Source: Flavobacteriales bacterium | GTDB taxonomy: Bacteria; Bacteroidota; Bacteroidia; Flavobacteriales_F; PHOS-HE28 | Assembly (NCBI GenBank): GCA_016788205.1 | Contig: JAEUTA010000031.1 | Span: 230,576-294,575 of the forward strand | Direction of reading: 5' to 3' | DNA: 64,000 bases | In this document: positions 33,804 through 43,328 of the stretch, piece by piece | Numbering within the stretch: the stretch's first letter is position 1 | Layout: the number at the start of each line of letters is the position of its first letter | Position numbers and translations under genes: made by a program | The notes under the pieces: generated by a model | What the model was told of the DNA's origin: nothing | What the model saw: the letters and a program-made list of their open reading frames with translations, nothing else | Databases searched by the model: none

Positions 33804-36800
33804 CTACGCCGTTCCTGGCCGCAGCGTATTCGTCCGGATGTCATTGACTTCGGCTTTGGCTTGAGTCTTCAATTCGCGCTTCCATTGCCTGCGGTGCTTG
33901 ATCTTCATCACGATCAACAACATCACAGGCACCATGATCAGGGTGAGGAAGGTGGCGAAGATCAATCCGAAGATCACCGCCCACGAGAGCGGTCCCCAGA
34001 ACACCACGTTGTCGCCACCCATGTGGATGTGCGGGTCAAGCTCGCTGAACAGACTGAAAAAGTTGAAGTTGAGGCCGATGGCCAGCGGTAGCAGACCGAG
34101 GACCGCCGTTACCGCTGTGAGCAGCACCGGGCGCAAACGGGTATGACCAGCGATGATCAGGGCCTCGCGGCTTTCGTGGATCGGGATAATGGTGTCCGCG
34201 TCCAGACCGAGCTTGCGCTGCGCACGCTCGAAGAGGAGGCGCGCAAAGTCCATCAAGACGATGGCGTTGTTCACCACCACACCGATCAGCGAGATGATGC
34301 CAAGGGTGGTCATCAAACCCACGAACTCCATGCGGAAGACCACCAGGCCCAACAGTACACCGATCGTCGAGAACACCACGGTGCTCATGACGATCACCGG
34401 GTAGCTGATGCTGTTGAACTGCGCCACGATGATGAGGAACACCACGAAGATGGCCACCAGGAAGGCCATGCCCAGGAAGCCCTGGTCCTTCGCCTGGTCC
34501 TCCTGCTCGCCGGTGAAGCGCATGTTGTAACGGTCGTCGGCTTCAAAGCCGCTGGCCATTTCATCCTTGATCTGCTGCACCACTTCGTTGTTGTTGTAGC
34601 CGGCGATCACGTTGCTGCTCACCTGCACCACACGGTCCAGGTCCTTGCGTTTGATGGCACTGAAGGTGGTGCGGTACTCCTCCTTCGCCACGGCACTGAT
34701 CGGCACCTGGCGGATCTGGCCCGTGAGCATGTCGCGGAAGGTGATACGCATGTCCATGAGCTGCTGCGTATCGTAGCGGTACTGGTCCTTCAAGCGCACG
34801 TTGATCTCGTAGTCGTCGTCATCGCCTTCGATGCGGAAGGTGCTCACCTCCTTGCCGAAGAGCGCCGTGCGGATGGCATCGGCCACCTGGTAAGTGCTCA
34901 CGTTGAGGCGGCGCGCTTTCTCGCGATCGATCACGATGGGCATCTCGGGTTTCGCACGGTCGATGTCGATGCGCAGGGCTTCCACACCGGGCACGTTCTT
35001 TTCCTCGATGTACTTCTTCACGCGCTCAGCTTCGTCCAACAGGCCCTCGATCTCCTTGCCGCGGATCTCGATGTTGATGGGCTTGCCCACCGGCGGTCCA
35101 TCGGCATTCTTGGCGATGGTGGTGATCACACCAGGATAGCCGGCCACCTGCTCCTGCAAACGGGCCAGCACGTCGTTGGTATTGATCCCGTGGCGGTCCG
35201 CGAACTTCACGAAGTTGATCTGGATACGCGCCTTGTGCGGCGTGGCGCTCAGTTCCACCTCCTGGCTGCCAGGATCACTGGTGCCTTCGCCCACTTGCGC
35301 GATCACGGAGTTCACGAGGAAGTTCACGGTCTCCTTACCCGTCACTTCACCCTTCTCGTTCTTCACCTCGCGCTCTTCCATGTAGTCGGGCGTGTCGATC
35401 ACCTTCATCACCTGCGTTTCCACGAGACGGGTCACGCTGTCGGTCTTCAGGATGTCCGTGCCGATGGGAGCCTCGATGAAGACGTTGATGAATTGCGGCT
35501 GGTTCGTGGGGAAGAACACACTGGGTACCGGGAATAGGTTCAGCGCTACGATCACCAGGATCAGCAGGCCGAAGGTGCCGAAGAGGAAGGTGCGTGGGTG
35601 ATGCTTGACCAAGGCGTAACGGAGCAGGCGCTCGTAGCGCGCTTCCAAACGGGGCAACCACTTGTACTGGAACCAATGGGCGGCCGGAGTGAAGAGCTTC
35701 TCGTTGGCGATACCCATGAGTCCGAAGAAGATGGTGAGCATGCCGATGCCGAAGATGCCCTTGCTCTGCGCTCCAGCACCGAGCGCACCGATCACCGCAC
35801 CCACGATGGCGAGGATGATGGCGAGGCGCCACATCTTCTTCGTGGGCATGCGGTCTTCTTCCACCTTCATGAACTTGGATGCGAGGGCGGGGTTCACCAC
35901 CAGGGCCACGAATAGCGAACTGGCCAGTGCGATCATGAAGGTGATAGGCAGGTACTTCATGAACTCACCCATCATGCCGGGCCAGAAGAGCAGCGGCACG
36001 AACACCATCACCGTGGCGGTGGTGGCCGCGATGATGGGCATGGTCACCTCACCCACTGCGAGGCGTGTGGCTTTCAGCGCAGGCTCTCCATTGGTCATGT
36101 GCCGGTGGATATTCTCCACGATCACGATACCGTCATCCACCAAGCGGCCCAGGGCCAGGATCAAGGCGAAGAGCACCATCATGTTCAGCGTTACACCGAA
36201 CGCATTGAGCAGGGTGAACGAGATGAACATGGACATCGGGATCGCGAGACCCACGAAGAGCGCATTTCGTAGACCGAGGAACAGCATCAATACGCCCACC
36301 ACGAGCACCACGCCGAGCACGATGTGGTTCATCAACTCGTCCACGCTCACGCGCGTTTGATCGCTCTGATCGCTAGTGAGCGAAATGTTCAGATCGGCAG
36401 GCAATGCGGTGCCGTGGTCCTCCTTGATGATGGCGTTGATCTTGTCGCTCGCATCGAGCAGGTTCTCACCGGCGCGCTTGATCACATCCAACATCACCAC
36501 GCTCTTGCCGTACTCACGGGCGAAGCTTTCGGGTTCCTTGAAGCCGAAGGTCACGTCGGCCACATCACGGAGACGCACTTCACGCTGGCCTTCGTTCTTC
36601 ACCACGATGTTGCGGATCTGCTCCATGTCCACGAACTCGCCGATCACGCGCACGCTGCGACGCTGGTCCTTGGTAAGGATGTCACCGCCGCTCATCGTGA
36701 GGTTCTCACTGCGGAGCGCGTTCGCGATGTCGTCGAAGTTCAATTGCAGCAGCTCCACTTGGGCCAGGTCCACGTTCACCTTCACTTCGCGTTCCGGCAC

Positions 36801-37391
36801 ACCGCGGATCTCCACCTTGTTGATCTCGCTCAGGTCTTCAATACGGTCCTCCAGGTGCTTGGCATACTCGTGGAGTTGCTCCATCGGGTAGTCGCCGCTG
36901 AGGTTGATGTTCATCACCGGCATCAGCTCGGAGAAGTTCATCTCGAACACGTTCGGCTCAGCGGGTAGGTCCGTGGGGAAGTTGCTGTCGCCACGAGCCT
37001 TGTCCACAGCGTCCTTCACCTTGCGCAGCGCCTCGGTAGGCGTTACGCTGTAGTCGAATTTGATGTGGATGGAGGAGAAGTTGGGCACGCTCGTGCTCTT
37101 GATCTCATCGACACCGGTTATGGTGTTGAGCTCCTTCTCGATCGGCTTGGTGATCAGCTTCTCGATGTCCACCACCGAGCTGCTGTTATAGGGTGTAGCG
37201 ATGAACACCTCGGGCGTCACGACGTCCGGGAAGCTCACCTTGGGCATCACGAAATAGGCGCGTATGCCGAGGATGCAGATGAGGACGGTGAGTACGATCA
37301 CCGTAGTGCGGTTGTTCACCGCCCAGGTGGTGATGGCGAACTGACGCTCCGGTCCGTGCAGGTCTTTTTCGATGTCGTTGTGCGAGCTCAT
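33804..37391 (-). CDS. RND efflux permease, long variant with extra membrane insert
   Basis: An 1195-residue RND permease, about 150 residues longer than typical HAE1 pumps. Asp419-Asp420 in helix 4 (LVDDGIVIVENIH) are intact. The position of the helix-10 proton-relay Lys is Asn1041 (GVVVNNAIVLMDFA), as in one subgroup of RND proteins. Residues about 520-564 carry two extra hydrophobic segments (LAIILAIVGAVIGALGAG and FGIGMLTIFFGLMGIA) between the two halves of the pump. It is the last gene of the TetR-TolC-adaptor-permease operon, 66 bp behind the adaptor gene. Substrate unknown. Confidence 0.93.
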   Translation of the reverse strand: MSSHNDIEKDLHGPERQFAITTWAVNNRTTVIVLTVLICILGIRAYFVMPKVSFPDVVTPEVFIATPYNSSSVVDIEKLITKPIEKELNTITGVDEIKSTSVPNFSSIHIKFDYSVTPTEALRKVKDAVDKARGDSNFPTDLPAEPNVFEMNFSELMPVMNINLSGDYPMEQLHEYAKHLEDRIEDLSEINKVEIRGVPEREVKVNVDLAQVELLQLNFDDIANALRSENLTMSGGDILTKDQRRSVRVIGEFVDMEQIRNIVVKNEGQREVRLRDVADVTFGFKEPESFAREYGKSVVMLDVIKRAGENLLDASDKINAIIKEDHGTALPADLNISLTSDQSDQTRVSVDELMNHIVLGVVLVVGVLMLFLGLRNALFVGLAIPMSMFISFTLLNAFGVTLNMMVLFALILALGRLVDDGIVIVENIHRHMTNGEPALKATRLAVGEVTMPIIAATTATVMVFVPLLFWPGMMGEFMKYLPITFMIALASSLFVALVVNPALASKFMKVEEDRMPTKKMWRLAIILAIVGAVIGALGAGAQSKGIFGIGMLTIFFGLMGIANEKLFTPAAHWFQYKWLPRLEARYERLLRYALVKHHPRTFLFGTFGLLILVIVALNLFPVPSVFFPTNQPQFINVFIEAPIGTDILKTDSVTRLVETQVMKVIDTPDYMEEREVKNEKGEVTGKETVNFLVNSVIAQVGEGTSDPGSQEVELSATPHKARIQINFVKFADRHGINTNDVLARLQEQVAGYPGVITTIAKNADGPPVGKPINIEIRGKEIEGLLDEAERVKKYIEEKNVPGVEALRIDIDRAKPEMPIVIDREKARRLNVSTYQVADAIRTALFGKEVSTFRIEGDDDDYEINVRLKDQYRYDTQQLMDMRITFRDMLTGQIRQVPISAVAKEEYRTTFSAIKRKDLDRVVQVSSNVIAGYNNNEVVQQIKDEMASGFEADDRYNMRFTGEQEDQAKDQGFLGMAFLVAIFVVFLIIVAQFNSISYPVIVMSTVVFSTIGVLLGLVVFRMEFVGLMTTLGIISLIGVVVNNAIVLMDFARLLFERAQRKLGLDADTIIPIHESREALIIAGHTRLRPVLLTAVTAVLGLLPLAIGLNFNFFSLFSELDPHIHMGGDNVVFWGPLSWAVIFGLIFATFLTLIMVPVMLLIVMKIKHRRQWKRELKTQAKAEVNDIRTNTLRPGTA

Positions 37392-37457
37392 GTTGTCGGT
37401 CGTTGTCGACCCGATGGGTCGACGTTACGGGTGCATTTCACCGGATCCCTGCGTTGT

Positions 37458-38612
37458 TCAGTTGGCGATGCGTACGGTCAAGCCGTCGGTCACGTTCTTC
37501 GCGCCTTCGTCCACGATGCGCTCGCCTCCTTTCAGGGCTGCGGCTTCCACCGGCGTGATGCTGAGCGCGCCTTTGTATTCGCTTACACGCGTCACCATCA
37601 CCTTGCGGGCCTTGGCCTCATTGCCGGTGGTGGCGTCCAGTACGAAGATGTAGTTGTTGCCTTTCACGTCCTGCAGCACCGCACGGCTGGGTACGACCAG
37701 CGAACTGTCGTTGTGGAAGTCCTGTATGCTGATGTCGCTGAGCAGGTTCGGACGCATCATCTTCTCGCCTTGCGGTACACGTACCGTCACTTTGAAGGTG
37801 CGGTTGCTTGGGTCGATGTACTCGCCCACGTGATCCAACTTCGCACGGAGCGTATCACCCACCGTGGGGAAGTAGACTTTCACAGGAGCGCCGCTCTTCA
37901 CGGTGCGCAGGTAGCTCTCGGGCACATCGGCTTCCAGTTGAACACCGGTCAGATCCACCACACGCGCAGCTGCCTGCATGGGACTGGTCATATCACCCAC
38001 GCGCACCATGATGTCGTCCACCGTACCGTCGAACGGCGCGGTGATATTGGTGAGGCGCTGTTGCTCGCGCATCGCTGCAAGGCCTGCTTCGGCCTGTTCC
38101 TTCTGGCTCTTGGCCTGGAGGAACTGCATCTCGCTGCCGATCTTCTGGTTCCACAGCGTCTGCTGCTTCTCGAAGGCGGTACGAGCCAATTCATAAGCGG
38201 CTTCAGCCTGCTGGATCTGCTCGGCGGCCATGTTGTTGTCGATGGTGATGATCATCTGACCGGTCTTCACTCGGTCGCCGGGACCCACATGGATCTTGCG
38301 TACACGGCCGCCACCCGAGTAGAGGGCCGCAGCCTTATCGGCGCGCACGTTGCCGTGCACATCGATGAAGTGCGTAAAGGGGGTCGCAGCAACGGCCACC
38401 GCAGTGATCACCGGCAGGTTGCGGCGGATGGTGCTGTCGTTGGCAACGAGCCATTCTTCAATGGTCTTGATGCTATCGGCCGTGGCCTTGTAACGCTCCT
38501 TCAAGCGTTCCAGGTCGGCGCGTTTGGTGGCCACATCACCTTCGGGGACCGATGCACCGCATGCGGAAAGCAATGCGGCGGCGGTGGCATAGAGGAACAG
38601 GTTCTTCATCAC
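37458..38612 (-). CDS. RND efflux periplasmic adaptor lipoprotein
   Basis: A 384-residue membrane fusion protein with a lipoprotein signal (lipobox LLSAC) and a short coiled coil (KRADLERLKERYKATADSI). Lipoyl-type halves are GGRVRKIHVGPGDRVKTGQM and NITAPFDGTVDDIMVRVGDM, separated by a helical hairpin (QAEAAYELARTAFEKQQTL). It bridges permease and channel in the second efflux operon. It starts 20 bp after the TolC gene stop. Confidence 0.94.
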   Translation of the reverse strand: MMKNLFLYATAAALLSACGASVPEGDVATKRADLERLKERYKATADSIKTIEEWLVANDSTIRRNLPVITAVAVAATPFTHFIDVHGNVRADKAAALYSGGGRVRKIHVGPGDRVKTGQMIITIDNNMAAEQIQQAEAAYELARTAFEKQQTLWNQKIGSEMQFLQAKSQKEQAEAGLAAMREQQRLTNITAPFDGTVDDIMVRVGDMTSPMQAAARVVDLTGVQLEADVPESYLRTVKSGAPVKVYFPTVGDTLRAKLDHVGEYIDPSNRTFKVTVRVPQGEKMMRPNLLSDISIQDFHNDSSLVVPSRAVLQDVKGNNYIFVLDATTGNEAKARKVMVTRVSEYKGALSITPVEAAALKGGERIVDEGAKNVTDGLTVRIAN

Positions 38613-38632
38613 GATCGTGGTAAGCGGGTGGT

Positions 38633-39970
38633 TCAGTAGAGGTCGAGTGCTTTGCGGAGGTCGGCGCGGGTCATGAGCAGTTCGACCACGCGTTGGATGT
38701 ACATCTGTTGAGCGATGAGGTAGTTGCCCTGCTCCTGGGTGAGTTCGAAGCTGGCGGCAGCACCGTTGGTGAACTTGATGCTGGTGCGATCGAAGATGTT
38801 CTTGCTCAGCTCCAGGCTGCGCTCTTCGGTCTTGTAATTGTCAAAGGCGGTGCGCGCCTGGGTGCGGCTCTGTTCAGCGAAGGCTTTCAACCGCTGCTCC
38901 GTGGCGGTCCTGTTCACCTCGGTCTGCTTCAGCGCGATCTCCGCCTGCTTCACCTTGTGGTATCGGCTGCCACTGCTGAAGATGGGCACGCTCAACTTCA
39001 AGCCCCACAGCGTGGTCGGGTAGAAGGGATAGGCTCCACCGGGATCGAAGTCCGGGCCGTTCCACACCTGCTGGTGGTTGAAGAAGCCGCCGAGGGAAGG
39101 CATGGCCTTGCTCCGTTCGTTCTTGCGCTGCAGGTCGGAGAGCAGCACCAGGTTCTCGGCATAGCGCTGCTCCACGTGCGTAGTGGGGTCCAGCGCCTGT
39201 TCGCTCAACGCGGTCTCGTTCGGGTCGTTCAGGATCTTGGCGAGGTCGTCCGTCAAGGTCACCGGTGTTCCCTGTGGCAGGCCCAGAGCCAACGCCAGGA
39301 GCATGCGCGCCACCTCGGCCTGTTGCTTGAAGCTGCGTTGCTGCGTCTTCGCTTGTTCCAGTTGGATGGTCAGGCGATCCACGTCCGTGGTCTCCATGAA
39401 CCCAGCGTCCTTCATGGCGGTCACTTCGCTCAGGCTCTTCTCCAACAAGGGGATGCCTTCACCAGCGAGGCGTTGGCCCTCTTCCGCAGCCAGCACGCCG
39501 AAGTAGGCTTTCGCGGCTTGGTTGCGCGCATCGGCGGCGGCCTTCTCCAAGTCCTGCTGGCTTTGCTCCGCCAAGGCACGCGTGGCTTTCAGGCCAACGA
39601 GGTAGCTGCCGTCGAAGATCAACTGGCTCAGCGTGATGCCGGCGCTTGCGTTCCACGGAAGGCCGAACTGCGCAGCGATGAACTCCGGCGCACCGGCTGT
39701 ACCGGGAGGTGAGAAGAAGTTCGGGATCAACTGGGTGGGCACATCGATGAAGTTCTGCAACTGTGCTTCGCCACTGATCTGCGGAAGGCCGATGGCCGTG
39801 ATCTCCTTCACCTTGTGGCGGGCTTTCTGGGCTTCCAGCTCGCTGGCCTGTACGGCGTAGCTCTGCTTGGCGGCCAGGTCCAGCGTTTGCTGCAGGCTCA
39901 GGCTAACAGGCCCCTGCGCAAAGAGCGCAGCGGCCGAGAATGAAACGATGGTGGTGGTAAGGCTCCTCAT
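38633..39970 (-). CDS. TolC-family outer-membrane efflux channel
   Basis: A 445-residue outer-membrane factor with an N-terminal signal peptide (TIVSFSAAALFAQ) and two OEP repeats: LSLQQTLDLAAKQSYAVQA at the N-terminus and GLKLSVPIFSSGSRYHKVKQ in the second half, with long heptad-rich helices between. It overlaps the upstream tetR stop by 4 bp. It is a diverged paralogue of the channel at 31879, and each serves its own operon. Confidence 0.94.
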   Translation of the reverse strand: MRSLTTTIVSFSAAALFAQGPVSLSLQQTLDLAAKQSYAVQASELEAQKARHKVKEITAIGLPQISGEAQLQNFIDVPTQLIPNFFSPPGTAGAPEFIAAQFGLPWNASAGITLSQLIFDGSYLVGLKATRALAEQSQQDLEKAAADARNQAAKAYFGVLAAEEGQRLAGEGIPLLEKSLSEVTAMKDAGFMETTDVDRLTIQLEQAKTQQRSFKQQAEVARMLLALALGLPQGTPVTLTDDLAKILNDPNETALSEQALDPTTHVEQRYAENLVLLSDLQRKNERSKAMPSLGGFFNHQQVWNGPDFDPGGAYPFYPTTLWGLKLSVPIFSSGSRYHKVKQAEIALKQTEVNRTATEQRLKAFAEQSRTQARTAFDNYKTEERSLELSKNIFDRTSIKFTNGAAASFELTQEQGNYLIAQQMYIQRVVELLMTRADLRKALDLY

Positions 39971-40671
39971 GCTTTGTTCGCCACAACGCCTGGCGCAGGC
40001 GGAACGTTCACGCGTTCTTTGATCATCTTCTTCTCCAGGTATTCCAATCCCTTCTTGCTGGCGATGCCCCGCACGTGGTAGCGGAAGATCTCCCAGTGCA
40101 GATCACTGAAACTGAACCGCTCGGGCGGGAACAGGTGCCCATCGAACACCATGTCGAACCGCGCGATGTAGATCGTGGCGATCATCGGGATGTTCAGGTC
40201 CTCGCGGTACAGCCCTTCGGCGATGCCCCGCGTCATGTTCTCCGTCATGCATTCCAGGATCTCCTTCCGCTTGTTGGCCACCATGTTGCTGAAGGCCTCC
40301 GGATGGTACTTCTCCAGATCGAAGTGGATGCTGGGGTGGATGTCCTGGATGTGACCGGCCACCGTGGTGGTCACCGCATAGAGCTCGTCGATCGCGTTCT
40401 GCTTCTCGCGTGCCCGCACCGCATCGATGTCGCACTTGTAGCAGGTGCTCACGTGCTTCAAGATCTTGTCCACCAGGTCGTTCTTGTCCGTCACGTACTG
40501 GTACAGCGTCTTCTTGGAGATGCCCAGCCGGGTGGCCACATCGTCCATGGTCACGCTCTTGATGCCGAGCTTCCAGAACACCTTGGAAGCCCCCTCCACG
40601 ATGCGGTGCCAGCGGTCGTCCGCAGGCTCCAGACCGGGCTGGTCGGCAGGAATGATCTTCTCGTTGGCCAT
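39967..40671 (-). CDS. TetR/AcrR-family regulator of the second efflux operon
   Basis: A 234-residue regulator. The helix-turn-helix lies at about residues 24-70: IVEGASKVFWKLGIKSVTMD, then VATRLGISKKTLYQYVTDK. The C-terminal ligand domain (SIHFDLEKYHPEAFSNM) is less conserved. ATG 40671 is preferred over an in-frame TTG at 40683 because the -7 box occupies the latter. It is first in the operon and overlaps tolC by 4 bp. An inverted repeat 35 bp upstream is a likely operator, and self-repression relieved by an efflux substrate is the expected control. Confidence 0.92.
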   Translation of the reverse strand: MANEKIIPADQPGLEPADDRWHRIVEGASKVFWKLGIKSVTMDDVATRLGISKKTLYQYVTDKNDLVDKILKHVSTCYKCDIDAVRAREKQNAIDELYAVTTTVAGHIQDIHPSIHFDLEKYHPEAFSNMVANKRKEILECMTENMTRGIAEGLYREDLNIPMIATIYIARFDMVFDGHLFPPERFSFSDLHWEIFRYHVRGIASKKGLEYLEKKMIKERVNVPPAPGVVANKA

Positions 40672-40680
40672 TTCGGGGTG

Positions 40681-40688
40681 CAAATGTA
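40681..40688 (-). promoter_or_regulatory. -7 box TACATTTG of the tetR efflux operon
   Basis: On the minus strand TACATTTG fits TAnnTTTG and ends 9 bp before the ATG at 40671, so the leader would be very short or absent. Confidence 0.55.
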
Positions 40689-40706
40689 GAGGGCGATGGA
40701 TCCACG

Positions 40707-40734
40707 GGAAACATTTCAGAGGAAAAATGTTTCC
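40707..40734. promoter_or_regulatory. TetR operator candidate
   Basis: A perfect 10-bp inverted repeat, GGAAACATTT-N8-AAATGTTTCC, spans the expected -33 region of the tetR promoter and lies between tetR and the divergent kinase gene. Confidence 0.6.
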
Positions 40735-40782
40735 AATGTGACGAGCGGCTCTTCGGCCTGATGAATGTGCTCGCCCGGCGGC

Positions 40783-40798
40783 TACTACCTATGTGGTA
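40783..40798 (+). promoter_or_regulatory. NarL-type box, copy 1 (TACTAC-N4-GTGGTA)
   Basis: TACTACctatGTGGTA lies 37 bp before the kinase ATG at 40836. A -7-like GACCTTCG follows 24 bp later (40823-40830). Copies 2 and 3 share both arms, so autoregulation of the kinase/regulator pair is inferred. Confidence 0.6.
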
Positions 40799-40835
40799 TT
40801 CTCGCAGACCTATCCATCCATCGACCTTCGTACCG

Positions 40836-42659
40836 ATGATGAAGTCCTCCATCCTGCTCCTGCTATCGGCCATGGCCATTAGCTCCCATGGACAGAACGT
40901 GGACAGTCTGGCGGTACTGGAACTGACCCGCGGATCGAAGGGCACTTTGGCGGATACCATCCGCATCGATGCCATACTGGATAGCGCCAAGGCATGGGTA
41001 TCCACCGGTGGCACCGAAAGCCCGGTGATGGCCACCGATGCAGTGTTGGACTTGATCGCTCGAATTCCCGGCGACCCTCCTCAATTGCTCGTGCGCACCC
41101 TGCAAGCGAACAAACTACAGGGCGTGGCGCACCATTATGCGGGTCGCTATGCGCCTGCCTTATCGTGCTTCCAGGAAATGGAGAAGGCTGCGAAGGCACT
41201 GGGGCGGAAGAAGGACGAAGCGGCAGCGCTCAACTACCAAGGCTATCAATACCGCTCCATGGATGAAACGGAGCGCGCATTGGAGATCACCCAGCGCTCC
41301 CTTGCCATACTGCAGACACTTCCGCCGGACGGCAACCTGGCCAACACCTATTCCGGCTTGGGTACCATCCACTTCGAGTTGGAGCAGTTCGACAAGGCCA
41401 TGGCCATGCACCACCGTGCCGTCGAACTGCACATAAGCTCGGGCAACGATGGGCTTGCCGCCCTGAGCCGCATGGACCTCGCCGAACTCCACAACAGGTT
41501 CGGTCGCTTCGACTCGGCCTACCATGAACTGTCGCTGGCCAGGCCGCTGATCATGGGAAGCGAGAATCCTCCCGACCAGTGCATCTTCCTCTACCACGAG
41601 GCGCACGCCTTGCTGGGCTTGGGCCGGACGGACGAAGCGGAGCGCAATGCGCAAGAGGCCATGCGGCTGGCAAAGGAGGTGGGCAACGATGAACACCTGC
41701 ACCGTACGAACGAACTGCTGGCCCTGCTGGCCAGTGCGAAAGGGCGCTACAAAGAGGCCTTGCAGAAACAGGACAGCTCACGCGCGGCACTGATCAACAG
41801 CTTGGATCTGGAAAAAGCCCAGGAACTCACCGAAGTGCGGCTCACAGCTGATCACGAGCGCGAACAGGCCTTGCTACACGCCCGCGTGGAAGAAGAACGC
41901 CAGATGAAACGGTCCACCATGATCGGTGGTGGGCTGATCCTGCTCGTGGCCGTGCTGCTGGCCGCCCTGCTCTTCACCACCCGCCGCAAGAACGCACAGA
42001 TCCTGGCCGCGCAACAACGCGTGGTGGATGTGGAGAAACAACGCGAGAACGAACAGGTGCGTACCCGCATCGCACGCGATATCCATGACGATATCGGCAG
42101 CGGCCTCACCAAGATCGCCATGCTGGGGAGCGAGGCCAAACGCAGCCTCCAGGAACACTCCAACGAACTGCGGACGGCACTCGACCGCATCATCGTGCAT
42201 AGCCGCGAGGTGAACGCTGCCCTCAGCGACATCGTCTGGACCGTGGACCCCTTGCACGATACCAGCGGCGAGCTGGTGCGCCATGCGCGTGAAGTGGCCC
42301 ACCGCTTGTTGAGCGATAGTGGCGTAGCCTGCACCCTCCGGTTCAACCACCACGACCCCGAACATCCCGTAGCCCCCGGCACCAAGCACCATGTAGTGAT
42401 GGTGATGAAAGAGGCGATCAACAATGCGATGAAGTACGCCAACGCCCAACACATCACCGTGCAACTGGATGCCGGGGCACGCCATGTGAAGCTGGTGGTG
42501 ACCGACAACGGTTCCGGCTTCGATCCGGAGGCGCTGGCCCGCAATGGTAACGGCTTGCGCAACATGCGCGCACGGGCCGAGGCCATGGGAGCTACGCTGC
42601 TGCTGAACGCTTCGCCAGGCCAGGGCTGCACCGTGACCCTGGAGGGCACCTTGGCGTGA
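40836..42659 (+). CDS. TPR sensor histidine kinase, HisKA_3 (NarX/DesK) type
   Basis: A 607-residue kinase from the ATG at 40836 with a signal peptide (SSILLLLSAMAISSHGQ). TPR repeats fill about 50-330 (ALGRKKDEAAALNYQGYQY; LANTYSGLGTIHFELEQF). A membrane helix lies at about 362-382. A HisKA_3 dimerisation domain has His417 in ARDIHDDIGSGLTKI, and HATPase motifs are EAINNAMKYA (N-box) and VTDNGSGFDP (G-box). It pairs with the NarL-type regulator 27 bp downstream. It resembles the three tandem kinases at 57868-64000, which probably arose by duplication. A box shared with two downstream operons lies in its promoter. Confidence 0.93.
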   Translation: MMKSSILLLLSAMAISSHGQNVDSLAVLELTRGSKGTLADTIRIDAILDSAKAWVSTGGTESPVMATDAVLDLIARIPGDPPQLLVRTLQANKLQGVAHHYAGRYAPALSCFQEMEKAAKALGRKKDEAAALNYQGYQYRSMDETERALEITQRSLAILQTLPPDGNLANTYSGLGTIHFELEQFDKAMAMHHRAVELHISSGNDGLAALSRMDLAELHNRFGRFDSAYHELSLARPLIMGSENPPDQCIFLYHEAHALLGLGRTDEAERNAQEAMRLAKEVGNDEHLHRTNELLALLASAKGRYKEALQKQDSSRAALINSLDLEKAQELTEVRLTADHEREQALLHARVEEERQMKRSTMIGGGLILLVAVLLAALLFTTRRKNAQILAAQQRVVDVEKQRENEQVRTRIARDIHDDIGSGLTKIAMLGSEAKRSLQEHSNELRTALDRIIVHSREVNAALSDIVWTVDPLHDTSGELVRHAREVAHRLLSDSGVACTLRFNHHDPEHPVAPGTKHHVVMVMKEAINNAMKYANAQHITVQLDAGARHVKLVVTDNGSGFDPEALARNGNGLRNMRARAEAMGATLLLNASPGQGCTVTLEGTLA

Positions 42660-42686
42660 TCGCCATCCCTGTATCTTGGCGGGGCC

Positions 42687-43325
42687 ATGCCTGCCTCTAC
42701 CATCCGTGTCGCCATCGTTGAAGATGATCGCGAGATCCGCCAGTTGCTGCGCAGCATGCTGGAGCGCGCCGACGGTCTGCAGGTGGTGGGCGCCTACCCC
42801 GATGCGGACCTGTACCTGGCGGATCGTGAACGGATAGCTCCCGATGTGGTCTTGATGGACATCGGCCTGCCCGGCACCAACGGCATCGAATGCGTGCGGC
42901 AGGCCAAGCCCTTGGGAGCCTCCACCCAATACCTGATGAGCACCGTGTTCGAGAGCCCCGCCTACATCCATCAAGCGCTGTGCGCGGGTGCCACGGGTTA
43001 CCTCGTGAAGAACGCCGATCCCGAAGAGATCATCGCCGCTGTGCACGACATCCACGCCGGTGGATCACCCATGTCGCCACCCATCGCGCGGCTGGTGGTG
43101 GCCAGCTTCCAACAGCAGAGCCAGCAGAGCATTCAAGACCACCTGCTCACCGAACGGGAGAAGAACATCCTGGACCAGCTGGCCAACGGCCTCATGTACA
43201 AAGAGATCGCCGCCAAGGCCGGCATCAGCACCGAAACGGTGCGCAAACACGTGCGCAACATCTACGAGAAATTGCAGGTGGGCTCGCGCATGGAAGCGGT
43301 CCGGAAAGTGTATCCGGGGCGGTAG
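42687..43325 (+). CDS. NarL/FixJ-family response regulator
   Basis: A 212-residue regulator. The receiver domain has the acidic pair VEDD (11-14), phosphoacceptor Asp58 in VLMDIGLPG, and Lys in YLVKNADPEE. The LuxR-type helix-turn-helix is at about 147-205 (LTEREKNILDQLANGLMYKE, IAAKAGISTETVRKHVRNIY). It is the only response regulator near the four HisKA_3 kinases at this end of the window, so it may receive phosphate from more than the adjacent kinase. It is the natural candidate for binding the TACTAC-N4-GTGGTA boxes, since NarL-type proteins bind short inverted or tandem heptamers. That assignment is inference. Confidence 0.93.
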   Translation: MPASTIRVAIVEDDREIRQLLRSMLERADGLQVVGAYPDADLYLADRERIAPDVVLMDIGLPGTNGIECVRQAKPLGASTQYLMSTVFESPAYIHQALCAGATGYLVKNADPEEIIAAVHDIHAGGSPMSPPIARLVVASFQQQSQQSIQDHLLTEREKNILDQLANGLMYKEIAAKAGISTETVRKHVRNIYEKLQVGSRMEAVRKVYPGR

Positions 43326-43328
43326 GCG

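Noticed and set aside
34143..35537. Long open frame (464 codons) on the plus strand opposite the long RND permease gene
   Set aside because: His/Asp/Glu-rich translation without domains, the usual antisense shadow in GC-rich DNA; the minus-strand RND gene fully explains the region.
37065..38639. Plus-strand frame of 524 codons over the adaptor gene
   Set aside because: Antisense shadow of the second efflux operon; the composition is unlike a real protein.
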